From the NCBI GenBank assembly GCA_027972325.1, contig JAPMOS010000004.1, positions 682,001 through 746,000 of the forward strand: a DNA stretch of 64,000 bases. The letters run 5' to 3'. Source of the DNA: Paratrimastix pyriformis (lineage: Eukaryota; Preaxostyla; Paratrimastigidae). The translations under genes were made by a program, and so were the position numbers. Of the stretch, positions 10,718 to 31,967 are shown in pieces (positions within the stretch are counted from its first letter, which is position 1; each line of letters starts with the position of its first letter). The notes under the pieces are model-generated. The model made no database searches, was not told the DNA's origin, and saw only the letters and a program-made list of their open reading frames with translations.

Positions 10718-12750
10718 TTATTCCGTGGGGGCAATGAACAAAAGACGGGCCTTGAGCGAGGCCACATGTTGCTCCAGCTGGGGCGTGGTGAGCTCGCCGG
10801 TCGGGCACTCATCGCCAAGGGTGATGGTCTGGAAGCAACCGGTCTGCTGCAGGACGGCGGGGAGCTGCGGCTGCGAGGCCGTCAGGGGGGAGGAGAAGCG
10901 GGGCAGCTCGAAGTGGGACTGCGACTGCGAGTTGGACAGGTCGAGCGGGGGCGGGACACCAGCCCCCCGGACGAAGGTTGTCCCCGACAAGTTGTGGACT
11001 GGGGCGGCGGGGCCTTCGTGGGGGCTCAACGGGGGCGAGAAGGACCCTGTGGTGAACTCGGTGGGCACCGGGCTGCCCGAGCGCATCGAGGCCAGATCCG
11101 AGGGGGTGTACGTGCTGGTGGGGACCGTCGTCCCGGCAGGGGGGGCGCTCGCCGCGGGCTCGTCATATTGCTGGGCGCGTCGCAAAGAAGCGCGGGGAAA
11201 AAGGGCAATGAGGACCGGCGAAGCGAGGAGAGGGAGATGGGGAGGGGGGGAGGGAGGGGGGAGGGGGGGGGGGGGGGGGGGATGACAGGGACCTTGGTGA
11301 ACTCGGTGGCGATGATACCCGAGGGCATAGCCACCACAAGAACACCGCACAGCATCACCATGGCCCCCAGGAAGCGGCCCGTGTCCGTGTGGGGAACCAC
11401 GTCGCCTGGAATGAGGACGGGCCGTGAGTGATGTCTGGCCGTGCCTGGTCGGGCAGGCCGGGGATGGAATGGGCGGGCGGACCGTAGCCGACGGTCGTCA
11501 GGGTCGTGATGGCCCACCAGAAGCCCTGCGGGATGCTCTGGAAGGGGCTGTGGCCCAGGGGTGGTGCAAACCCGAGGGGCTGGAATGTGGGGAAGCCAAT
11601 CCGGAATGGGTCTCAGACCTTTCGCTCCCGTCGGGCCCTATCCACTTCATGGCTTGTGCATCCCATGTTCCTACGGCCCGAAAAAAGAGTCGAGCCAGCG
11701 GCCAAGACGGGTGAGAACCACACCGGGGGGCGTCTCACCATCCCCTTCCCCTTCCCCACATGATCGATCCGGCCGGGAGGGGCGGGACGGACCGCGCTCG
11801 ATGTAGTACTCGGCACTGGAGAAGAGGATCAGGGCGATGATCAGGAAGAACACCAGTAGGGCCAGCGCGTGCATACTCTTCCGGAAGGCCCGGGCCACAT
11901 TCTGCAGGGAGGCAAAGAGAGGGTCGGGACGGGACGGGGAGCTCGCTCCATGGATTCCGAAGAAGCGGCAGACACGGAGGGCACGAGAGTAGCGGCCGAG
12001 TTTGAAGAGCCTGAAGACCCGGGCGAGTCGAACTAACCGGAGGGGATGAGGGCCGCCGGCAGCCGGGAGGGCAGGACAGACTGATCCGAACCACCCGCGC
12101 ATCCATAAACTTCTCCGAAACGAACTATGTCCATCAAGAAGTGCCCAAAATGGCGTCGCCGAATGGGTATGCGACAGACTGCCGAGATCAGGAGTTCCAC
12201 ATAGAAGGGGCCCTGCGAAGGGGGGGAGGTCGACAAAATTGGGCGGAACGAAGTGCGCAGACAATGGAAATCAAGTCAATGATATTCAAGGGCGCGAAGA
12301 CAAAGGCCTTCCAGGTTTGCCAATGGGCAACAAGTCGGGCACCGTATTCTGCCGGAGAAAGGTGCTGCAGGGCGAGGGGAAGTGAGACAGACCCACCGTA
12401 AAAACAACCATACAAAACGATTCGATCATAAACCAAATGGGAAGCTCCAACACGTATAACGCCGGGATCGTCTCGACCACGAAAGCACCAGATGAAATGA
12501 GGATCAGCGCCATAACTGACCAATGAATCAGCCGAGAAACGGGAGTTGCCTGGCTATCGAAGAGCACAAATAAAATTGCTTGAACTTGGGTAAACGAAAA
12601 CTCGTCAGAAAAAAGAGCCTCCATGAGGGTGGGTTTCCTCGAGAGATGCGTATGAGTCGTTGATGGTTGCCTGATCATCCTGCTGACGGGATCGCCATTT
12701 TCGTCCATGGCTTTTTTGAGCATCATTGTGGTGGTGACTGCTTGGAGCAT
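10718..12750 (-). CDS. Voltage-gated potassium channel, six-TM Kv type without T1 domain
   Basis: Tetrameric K+ channel subunit of the outer membrane. S1 is in the first exon (VMALILISSGAFVVETIPAL). S2 follows (WFMIESFCMVVFTV joined to EYGARLVAHWQTWKAF). S3 has FAPLNIIDLISI, and S4 has regularly spaced charges (LRLVRLARVFRLFKLGRYSR). S5 is ALALLVFFLIIALILFSSAE. The pore helix and filter are IPQGFWWAITTLTTVGYG, continued after an intron by GDVVPHTDTGRFLG, and S6 holds LVVAMPSGIIATEF with the PxG hinge. The N-terminus before S1 is only about 60 residues with no tetramerisation (T1/BTB) domain. The tail is a serine/proline-rich region ending LLFIAPTE. The pore joins without interruption, so the channel should conduct. 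A C/G homopolymer sits in the intron just after S6 (11262-11281). Confidence 0.9.
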
Positions 12751-12851
12751 GACAGCTCAGTCGAAGAAAAAAACGCCAGCGTTGGGATAGTTGAGATAAC
12801 CCTGTGTGATATTAACTAGCTGCCTGGTTTTCCTGTTTCATCACAACAGGA
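12751..12851. promoter_or_regulatory. Divergent promoter region, Kv channel / calcineurin B-like gene
   Basis: Only 101 bases separate the two start codons, which face away from each other, so both promoters must overlap here or extend into leaders. The sequence is AT-rich (TGATATTAACTAG) compared with the genes. No defined element recognised. Confidence 0.5.
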
Positions 12852-13738
12852 ATGGGCAATCGACATTCAAATTCCTTGAAACGACGTGAAATTCAAGAAC
12901 TTTTAAAACGCACGCACTTTGACGAGTTAGAATTGCAGCAACTCCGCCAACATTACAATGTCTGCCATCCCACACGGCCAGAGCTCAGTTTTATCTCGCA
13001 GACTATCTCTGAATCTATCCGACGAGATGGCGTGATCGACCGCCAAGAGTTTCAGGTGGGTTTTCCTTTTTTGATCTTTGACTTCTTCATCTCCCGCAGC
13101 AAGCGCTTGGTTTGAAGGACAACCTTTTCGCCGATCGAATTTTCCAGCTTTTTGACGAAAATGGCGACGGTATTATTTCCGTGGACGAGTTCATTTGCGG
13201 GCTCTCGGTTTTCTCGAAAAAAGGTCTCCTATCATTTCCTTTTCTGCTGAGTGCTATTGTACTTTAGGGACACTCGAGGAGAAGTTGCGCTGTCTGTGAT
13301 TTATCGACCCTCCCTTCCGCCACTCTTGTTCCCCCTTCCATTCCATCATCCCTCTCCTCCTCGCCCGCTCCTCCTCACCCGCTCCTCACCGCTCCTCCTC
13401 ACCAGTCTCCTTCAACGTGTACGATGTTGACCAAGATGGCTTCATAGACCGAAGAGAGCTCTTCGAGATCCTTCGGGCGTGCCTCTCCGAAGATCAGATG
13501 GGCCTCACCCCGGACCAGGTCGACGCTGCTGCCGTTCTTTCGGCCTCTGATTCTGACTCGTTGCTGTCGGTGCGCGTCTTCATGGTAGGCTCGAGTCATG
13601 GTGGATGCGACATTCCGCGAGGCGGACGTCAACAGAGACGGGAGAATCAGCTTCGAGGAGTACAAGGGCCTCATCATGCGGAACCCTGCCCTGCTGAAGA
13701 ACATGACACTTGAGGCAGTGGACTCATTCGTCAGTTAG
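12852..13738 (+). CDS. Calcineurin B-like EF-hand protein, predicted N-myristoylated
   Basis: Calcium-binding regulatory subunit of a calcineurin-type phosphatase or a CBL-type sensor. MGNRHS at the start fits the N-myristoylation pattern of calcineurin B. Four EF-hands are visible: a weak first one around IRRDGVIDRQEF, then FDENGDGIISVDEF, YDVDQDGFIDRREL and ADVNRDGRISFEEY; the last three keep the acidic ligands and the glycine. It ends NMTLEAVDSFVS. About four exons. The first intron uses a donor GTGGGT, unlike most of the window; the second uses GTCTCC. Exons here are less GC-rich than in the long genes. Length (about 175 residues) is normal for calcineurin B. No calcineurin A gene lies in the window. 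Confidence 0.9.
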
Positions 13739-14205
13739 CACGGTGTACTTCATGGATGTTTCTCTGTACCACCATCATTTCCCCTCTCCTCGCTGCGGTT
13801 CAATCTGCTTTTGCGTTCTTCTTGTGTATTCGCTGTTTCTGTTCTCCTTATTCTCGTTCTCTTTTTTTGCTTTCTCGGTCTCGAGAATTCCGATGCCGCG
13901 ATCTTTTTTTTCGGACTGCGACGAAGATACCCATCAACCCGTCTCCAACGCGGAACCATCGGCTTGCGACAAATCCTTGGCGGTGATCCACGAGCGCACA
14001 CCGCCATGCGCAGGTGTTCGGCCTGTTCCGCCGGGTTGTTGCTCACGCCGCTGATCTGTTCCATCACCCACGCCCGCAGGGCGGGAACGTCGGTTTCGAG
14101 CTGGGGTTCCGCCGCGCGACCGACGGGCTGACTCTGCGCCGTCGTGATATGCACACCCCCGGGAAGGGCCACTCTATTTTTGGTCGCCACTTTTCCTTTA
14201 TCACG
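13739..14205. other. Intergenic region with an isolated GC-rich, GAA-biased open stretch
   Basis: The left part (13760-13900) is pyrimidine-rich and looks like untranslated sequence. The right part (about 13930-14190) is GC-rich and, on the minus strand, stays open for about 85 codons containing QLETDVPALRAWVMEQIS. Glutamate is written GAA throughout, whereas the nearby GC-rich genes prefer GAG. It begins at GTG rather than ATG and ends without a family match. It could be a small unrecognised gene, a fragment of bacterial origin, or chance. Confidence 0.3.
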
Positions 14206-15902
14206 ATGCCGAACCTCGCTTCTTTGAAAGAAACTTATTCAAAACTTGTTATTAACAAGCACTTTAACACTGCTTTGGGGTGTCTCGGTCCGATTAAAAG
14301 TTTTTTTCGTATACGATCGTGTGTTGTTCTGTAGCTGTCGTTCTCTGGTCCACATCATTTGCTGTTTCCCGTTCTATTGCTGAAAACCTTGGTGTTTACT
14401 TCGGTGGATTTCTCCGGAATTTGCTCGGGAGTGGCATCGGGCTTGCTGTCGGTTATAAAAAGCTGTACGTCCTGAAGACCCTTTGGAAAGAAAAGAAGCC
14501 CTTTCTCTTTGTTTGCGGATCGAATTTCACCCTTTCGTACATTGCCCTGAACATGTCTGAAAAGTTGGTCTCATGATTTCATCCCTTTTTTCCCAAGTGC
14601 TGTGGGCTGGTGTATCAATCGCGAGCAAACAATTTCTATTTCTACCATTAATTGTCTGCCAATCTTTCTTTTCGGTGCCTTGTCTTGACCCCCCCCCCCC
14701 CCCCCCCCCCCCCCCAGATCTTTTGGCCAATGCTGACCATCCTCTTCTCGACATTCATTATTGGGAGTGGCGGTGGCTGGAAAAAGTGGGTCATTTTGAT
14801 TGCGGGCCTGCTGTGCGCCCTCGTTGGTCTGCTGATGCTCGCGTGCCGCCGCTCATGGGTTTGGATTCTCATCTTCCTCCCACAGGCGTTTGGATCACCT
14901 GCGTTGGTGGGAGCATGGGCGGTCTGTCGGCAACCGGGTTTGTGATATCCATCCCTTTTTCCCCCCAGTGGACCAGTTCTTCTACGAGCTCGTCAATAAC
15001 CCAGGCGCCTACTTCATGGCCGTCGTGGCCGCGGTCTGCCCGCCGCCCCGCTGCGCATGGTGGGATGACGACACGATTCCGGTCTGGGTAGGTGACGTGG
15101 CCCATCTATTCGAACTACAACCGCCGCTGGACGGGGGCCTTCCGGGGGCAGCCCGAGGTCAAGGACGCCGACATCACCGTCAGCGTCTTCCTGTTCGCCA
15201 CCGCGGTTGCCCTGGGCATCGGGTCCATCTTCGAGTTCGCGGGTGGCCTGAAGCTCGTGTGGAGCGTGCGGGTCGGCCTACGCCTCCTTTCCTGGCCCTC
15301 CCCCCACCCCGACTGGCTCCATGTCGTCTTACGATGAATCCTCCCTTCCTGCTTCGGCCCGGGCTGACCCCGTCCAGGGTGTCCTCGAGCTGCTCTACAA
15401 TGGCATCTTCCCGACGTACATCGCGTCGCTCGTCTGGGACGCGGCCATGCGCCGGGGCTCGGTGGTCTTCGTCTCGGCCTTCTCCTTCCTGGCCCCCCTG
15501 ATCGCCGCCCTGACCAGCTCGCTCTACCTCGGGGTGCCCTTCACGGTGTCCTTCTTCATCGGTGCGGTCCTGGTCATGGCTGGCGGGCTTCTCTCGCGGT
15601 TCGGCGTCAAGGAGGAGGACTCCTCCGCCAAGGCGGCGCCCGCGGCCCCCACCGGCAGTGTCGCCTTGCCCGAGGCGACCCCGCAGGAAATTCGTCCCAT
15701 CCTCCGGGCGGAGGAGGGCATGACCCCGTCCGCCAGCCCTGATGCCCTCCCAACCCCTGGGCGATATGGGACAGCCACTTCTGAGGAGGGGCTCCCGAGT
15801 GGCACCCCAGCGTACAAGGCCGTGCCCGATGTGGTCTTTCAGGATCATCCCGCCCCGGAGATGCCCTCGCCCCCACCACTCAAGATGCCAACCACAGCTT
15901 AA
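14206..15902 (+). CDS. EamA/DMT-superfamily transporter
   Basis: Ten-helix metabolite exporter of the plasma or an internal membrane. Exon 1 starts MPNLASLKETYSKL. The intron with donor GTCCGATT (14288-14334) restores the frame to LAVVLWSTSFAVSRSIAENL, the first helix typical of EamA proteins. Later blocks are GVYFGGFLRNLLGSGIGLAV, FLFVCGSNFTLSYIALNMSE, IFWPMLTILFSTFIIGSGG, YNRRWTGAFRG and ITVSVFLFATAVALGIGS. The last repeat carries FVSAFSFLAPLIAALTSSLY and ends in a hydrophilic tail rich in Ala, Pro and Ser. The helix around LWSTSFAVSR and the closing module resemble aromatic amino-acid exporters of the YddG group; the substrate is not proven. The intron before IFWPMLT ends in about 27 C followed by AG. 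Confidence 0.82.
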
Positions 15903-16219
15903 TTCGTCTGCGGTTGGTTCTCTTCTCGGCCTCTTCGGTCATCGCCTCTACGATCAGATTAAATTCTGATCTTTAATCATCCCTATATTAATTCCCATTG
16001 TGATCTTTTCTCCCTGTTCCATCTTCTTCCGCTTAATGCGTTAATACGACCTTGCTGAACCTCATTTTGGATTATTCGAACTCTTTGTCATTTGCAATGC
16101 ACTGGAGAGATGCCGACGTTCCAGATGCCGGGAAATGAGTCGCGCCTCTTCTTTCTCCGGGAGCCTGCCAAACCTACAGGGCTCCGCTGGCAAAGCTCTA
16201 ATTTAAACTCCTCACCCAA
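15903..16219. other. Intergenic spacer with a short perfect hairpin
   Basis: Tandem plus-strand genes flank this AT-rich spacer. A perfect 7-base inverted repeat, GATCAGA/TCTGATC with a six-base loop, lies at 15952-15971, about 50 bases after the transporter stop. The remainder should contain polyadenylation signals of the transporter and the CFAP58 promoter. No gene seen. Confidence 0.5.
15952..15971. repeat. Perfect 7-base inverted repeat with six-base loop
   Basis: GATCAGA and TCTGATC flank TTAAAT about 50 bases downstream of the EamA transporter stop. It could form a small hairpin in the 3' untranslated region; significance unknown. Confidence 0.5.
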
Positions 16220-26432
<10,213 letters not shown>

Positions 26433-26575
26433 TTTTTATGTGCGGCGCTGGCGGCGGCGATTGGAGCACTCGGTTCCAGCCCCCATCGAAAAAACAACCA
26501 CTGCGTGCACTGCCCTCTCCATCAGCGCGAAAGGACGGTCAATCTCTTTGGGAGGCAGGAAGGGGAATAGGGGAA

Positions 26576-28661
26576 TCACATTTTCAGTGGCGCTTCCGTT
26601 CGCCATCGTTCTGCCAGGCGAGGCAGGAGGACAACCAGAGGCTCGTTGCTCTGGAGAGCGTCTCGGTAAATCTCCTTTGCGCTGCTGATGGCTGGTGCCA
26701 CAGTTCCAGTCTGCAGTTTGGATGATGGTTGGATTTTCGGTTTTGCCGGCATGCTCGCCGCGGGGGCCTGCGGCGCTGCGGGAAGGTTGGTCAGGAGGTT
26801 ATGCAGTGCCTCCTTAAGGACGAGTCGAAGGTTGTCCTGTTGGATGGGGTGAGTTACACGGGTCTGTGGAACCGCGTCGTCAAACAGACCAGGACCAAGG
26901 AATTCACCTTCTCCATGAAGTGGGCATTCCCTTGTTGGGCCACAAGGACCGGGTGCGTGGCGAAGAGGTGCCCCAGGGCCGCGTCGAGCCAGGCCCGACA
27001 CTGCGCGAGGAGCTTCCGGGACGAGCCGCTATAACCCGGGGCAAGCGATGAGATCACACAACCACTGCCGGCAGACCAGTGGGCGAGTTCGGTGGCGAAG
27101 CGGAGCAGAAGCAACGAGGTGCGCACGTGGCAGTTGACCCAATCAAAGGGCTCCTCCTGGTGGGAGTACTCCCCCTGGGCCCGCTCGAAGTAGGACAGCG
27201 ACAGCTGCAGCAGCGATTTGACCCGTTTGGTGTAGTCCTTCTCCTGAGTCTGAAGAAGAAGAAGACCCGGCGCGCCGAGTCAGCAACTCAGTCACATTCA
27301 CGGTGGGCAGGGGGGCAGGGGGGCAGGGGGTGGGCGGGGTGGGCGGGGTGGGCAGGGGGGTACGAGGGCAGGGACGGGTGGGCGGACCAGGGCGGCGAGG
27401 GCCTGCTGGCCGAGGAGGGTCGCCAGGTAGAAGCGGGCCGTGGCGGCCATCGACCGGTTGCGCATCTGCTCATGCAGGTCGATGGCACTGACGAGCCATA
27501 CCGACGATTATGGCCGGCCGAAGGACAGAGGTGGGTGAGGAGATGTGATGGAACGGGGATGGGATGGGATGGAACGGGGATGTGATGGGATGGGTGTGTC
27601 CGGCCGACGCTGATGCCGGACCTTGTGAGGAGGTCGTGGATGCGGGTCTCCATGTCCTCCTGGGCGTGCGGGCTGGCCGCCTCGGCCATGTGGTTCTGCA
27701 GCCGAATCGCAAAGACCATCTTCGTGTTGGCCAGCAGCGTGCTCACACTCCGGTACCTGCGCGCCATTGGTCGGATCATGGTCATGGTCATGGTCATGTC
27801 ATGGTCATGGTCATGGGTGAAGAGTCGTCGGTCCGCAGAACCGAGAGATGGGGGAATGCAGACTGGGGGGAGGCAGCGAGGCCAGTGAAGTCCTTTGGGC
27901 GCTCGGCGGCCAGGTTCAGCGGAGGCACAAGGGGCACCGTGGGCTGCTCCTTGCCGGCTTGTTGTTGTTGCTGCTGCTGCAGAGCGTCCGGGGTTCTGCC
28001 GGCCGGCATGGGGACGGAGGAGAGCAAGGTCGGGGGCAGGGGCGGGGGCGGGTCCCGGAGCAGCATCAGCGGGATGCCCCGGGGGGTGGTGGGCCCGAGG
28101 GGCGGGGAACAGGGCGCGGCCGGGTGGGTCAGGTTGAGCAAGTCGGGGCCTGCGCGCAGGGGCGGGCCCGACGAGAGCACCACCAGGGCCTGCTCGTAGT
28201 AGCCGATGGCGTCCCGGAAGAAGTGCTCCCACTCCTCGGGCTCGCCGCCCTTGCCGCGGGCCGACTTGGCCTTGTCCTTGGCCGCCTCGGGGGCCGGGGC
28301 GGGCGGGGCCGGGGCGAAACTGGGTGCGTGGGGCTGCAGCCGGTCGTGCAGGTTGTGCGCCTGGATGCAGATTTGGGCCTGGTTGCACAGGGCGATGGCG
28401 TGGTTGGGCCGGTCTGCCGGTGGGGCGGTGGGGGCGGAGGGGCGGCGGCCACAGAGGGACCAGTGAGGGTGGCGCGGGGTCGGAAACGCGGGCACACGGT
28501 TGTGGAAGGCGGGGAGACTGGGGACGGACCGCCAATCTCGCGGAACTCCTCGACGGCCCGCTGGAAGCACTCCTTGGCCTTGGTGTAGCGCTGCTTCTCC
28601 AGAAGCACCTACGCACCCATCATCGGCAACAACCCAAAGTGTGCGTCAGGACAGGAAGGTG

Positions 28662-28694
<33 letters not shown>

Positions 28695-31600
28695 CGGTGG
28701 CGGCGGCGGCGGCGGCGGTTGTGGTTGTGGTCGGGAGGACCCTTGGCGGACCTTGCCGAGCTCGTTGCGTGCGTTGCCCAGGCGGCGTTTGATGAACTCG
28801 ACGGCCGAGGTGTCCCCCACGGGGGAGATCAGGAAGAGCGCCCGCAGGTAACCCTGCGCCCGCATCCCCCCACGCAGCAGCGCGTATGCCAAACCAGAGC
28901 CAGTCAGAGTCAGCCAGGGGACGATCTGATCGCCGCGCCGGGCGGGCGACGCATGGCTGATGGGGTGGTTGTGGGCAGGGCGCCGACCTCGAGGGCCATC
29001 TGGAGGAGGTCCTCGGGCTCGGCGACGAGCACCCGGGGCCCGCGCTCCCACATGGCGCGCCCATCCCCGGCCCCCGGCCGGCGGGTAGGGGTGCCATCAG
29101 CATCATCATCGTCGTCGTCGGGGGCGTCATCCTTGACCAGTGCCCGCCGCAGGACGATCTCCTTGCCCTGGGGGTCGGGCAGGGCGGCCTGGGCTGCCCC
29201 GGCGGCCGTGCGAAGGATGGGGATCGGGTCGGGCTGGGGCTCGGGGAAGCCCGGGTAGTGCAGGTGGCCCAGGGTGGGGAACTTGAGCAGCCCCGAGGAG
29301 GCCGCCAGGCTCGACGAGGCCGAGACCACGCCCTCGATGGGGCTCCGTACCAGCTGGTCCAACTCAAGCAGCTGCGGGGAGGAGGAGGAGGAGGAGGGAG
29401 GGAGGGAGGGAGGGAGGGAGGGAGGGAGGAGGGAGGAGGGGGAGGGAGGGAGGAGGGAGGGAGGGAGGGAGGGAGGGAGGGAGGGAGGGAGGAGGAGGGA
29501 GGGAGGGAGGGAGGGAGGGAGGGAGGGAGGGAGGGAGGGAGGGAGGGAGGGAGGGAGGGAGGGAGGGAGGGAGGGAGGGAGGAGGGAGGGAGGGAGGGAG
29601 GGAGGGAGGGAGGGAGGGAGGGAGGGAGGGAGGGAGGGGGAGGAGGAACCAACCAGATATGAGTGAGACCAGGCTGTTGCTGCTGTTGCTGCTGCTGCTG
29701 ATTGGATGATGGTTGATGATGATGCGGATGTGGTTGAGACCTCCGAATGGGGGCTCGTGGCGGTGTTTCTGTGGATGGTTGGATGGGGGGCTGGGGGGCG
29801 GTGTTTCTGTGGATGGTTGGATGGGGGGCTGCGGACCTGGGGCTGCGGGGGCGGCTTTGCGGGGGCGTGGGCCGCGAGCCTGGCCTGGTACTCCTGGTAG
29901 GCGGCCAGGTACTGCTGCAGCCGGACGTGCATCCGCTGGCCGAGGCCCGTGCAGCAGGTCGCGTAGATCGTCCACGTGGCCGCCAGCAGCGCTGGGTGGA
30001 TGCGGGTCGCGGGGTTCGCCTGGCGTGCGCAGGGGGGGGGGGGGGGAGGGTCGGTCGGTTGGCAGGCTGTACTCCAGAAGGGCTTGTCTATTTTTTTTTT
30101 TTCCTCTGGCCTGGAGCTGGTGCCTGTGCTGGTGTCTTGGGTTTGCGGGTTTGTTTGGGGTTGACAAGGCCAAAACAAAGCCGACCCTTGTATCATTGTC
30201 ATCAACACTGGCGAGGGCGGGCGGGGGCGGGGACGGACATCGCGCTGGGTGTCTTCGCTGCCGGGGGTCGCAGCCGCGGGTGGCTCGAGGAGGTGCAGCC
30301 CACGGGCCGCGTAGTCGAGCCATAACAAGCTTTGCCTGTGTGTGTGTGTGTGTGTGTGGGGGTGAGGTCAGCCCATGGGTGTGTGATGATGATGATGCGG
30401 CTGGATGGAGGAGCGGCGGCGGCGGCTGGGCAGCAGCGGACTCGTAGTTGCCGGCGGCGAGGGCGTCCTGGGCGAGCATGAAGTGGACCCGGGTGATGGT
30501 CTCCTCGACCTCCCGCAGGAAGTCCGCGTTGGTCGTCTCCATCGTCAGCACCTTCAGGCACTGCACAGCCGCCACACCCCACACAAACAAACAACACAGA
30601 CACACAAACAAACAACACAGACACACAAACAAACAACACAGACACACAGAGACACAGACACACAAACAAACAACACAGACACACAGAGACACAGACACAC
30701 AAACAAACAACACAGACACACAGAGACACAAACAAACAACACAGACACACAGAGACACAAACAAACAACACAGAGACACAAACAAACAACACAGACACAC
30801 AGAGACACAAACAAACAACACAGACACACAGAGACACAAACAAACAACACAGACACACAGACACACAAACAAACAACACAGACACACAGAGACGCGATCA
30901 TTCGGGATGCCGATTGATTGAAGGGGGCCGGCACGGCCGTGTTGTGAGGAGGAGGGTGATGGCAGTGGGGCGGGCCTTGGTCAGGGCGGTGAGCATGGTC
31001 ATGTAGGGCTCGCCCGGCCCCGTGGGCGCCTCATCCAGCGGGTCCGCAGCGTGGGGCTTCTCCGTGGCAGCGGCGGCCTCCCCGCCCTCGGCTGCCGCTG
31101 GTGCCGACGGGGCCGCGGGGGCGGAACGCTTCTCCTCCGCCCGCCGGCGGGCCTTCCGCCTGGCGGCAGCGCGCTGCTGCTGGGTCTGCCGGGCCCTGCC
31201 GGCGCCGCCCTGGGCCGCGGGGTCGGCCTCCTCGCCTTCGCTGGGCTCCTCGCGCAGCTCGGCCTCGGCCTGCCGGATGGCCTCCTCGTAGGCGGCCCGG
31301 TGCCAGGGCAGGGGCGGGAAGACCCACAGGGCCGTGGGCAGGTCGCCCTGCTGCTGTTGTTGTTGTTGCTGCTGCTGCTGCTGCTGGGAGCGCAGGTGGG
31401 GCGGCAGGTACATGTCGTGCTCGGCTCGCAGGGCGGCCCGCAGGTGTCCCGAACCCGAGACGAGCCGCTCGTGTGCCTCGGTCTGGGGGACCCGGACCGG
31501 GTATGCGCTCTGGCCCATGCGGAGCGAGGGCCCCGCGGCGGCGCTGTTCTGGGGGGCCAGCGAGAGGACCGTGTTGGGGGGCAGGTAGGACAGGGCGATC

Positions 31601-31933
31601 TGGAAGTGGCTCGTGGCCAGGATCTCGGCGTACCGGGTGCGGCGGTGGTGGTCCATCTTCATCATGTGCATCAGCAGCCGCAGGGCCGGGTCGTCCGGGC
31701 CGCCGCTGGCCTGGGAGGCGGGCCCCGTCAGCGAGCTGGCCAGGAAGTTGATGCACCGGTGCACAAGCCGCCGGCCCCGCCTGCGATCCTCCTGCAGCGG
31801 GGACTGCAGACAGCACCCGGGGTGCATCGGCCCCCAGTCCAAGCAGAGGCCCCGTGGGGAGTGGAGTCAGCGGATGGCAGGAGGGTGTGACCGCACGGCG
31901 GGGGTGGGTGGGGAGTATCGTGGGGAATGGAGT

Positions 31934-31967
<34 letters not shown>

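Noticed and set aside
29380-29650. Long Pro-Ser-Leu or Arg-Glu-Gly repeat protein
   Set aside because: Artefact of the GGGA array in an EDRF1 intron.
30581-30890. CRISPR-like array of repeats and spacers
   Set aside because: Units are contiguous and variable with no unique spacers, inside a eukaryotic intron.
30554-30934. Cysteine/valine-rich membrane-like peptide, or Thr-Asn-Lys-Gln repeat protein
   Set aside because: Artefact of the ACAAACAAACAACACAG minisatellite in an EDRF1 intron.
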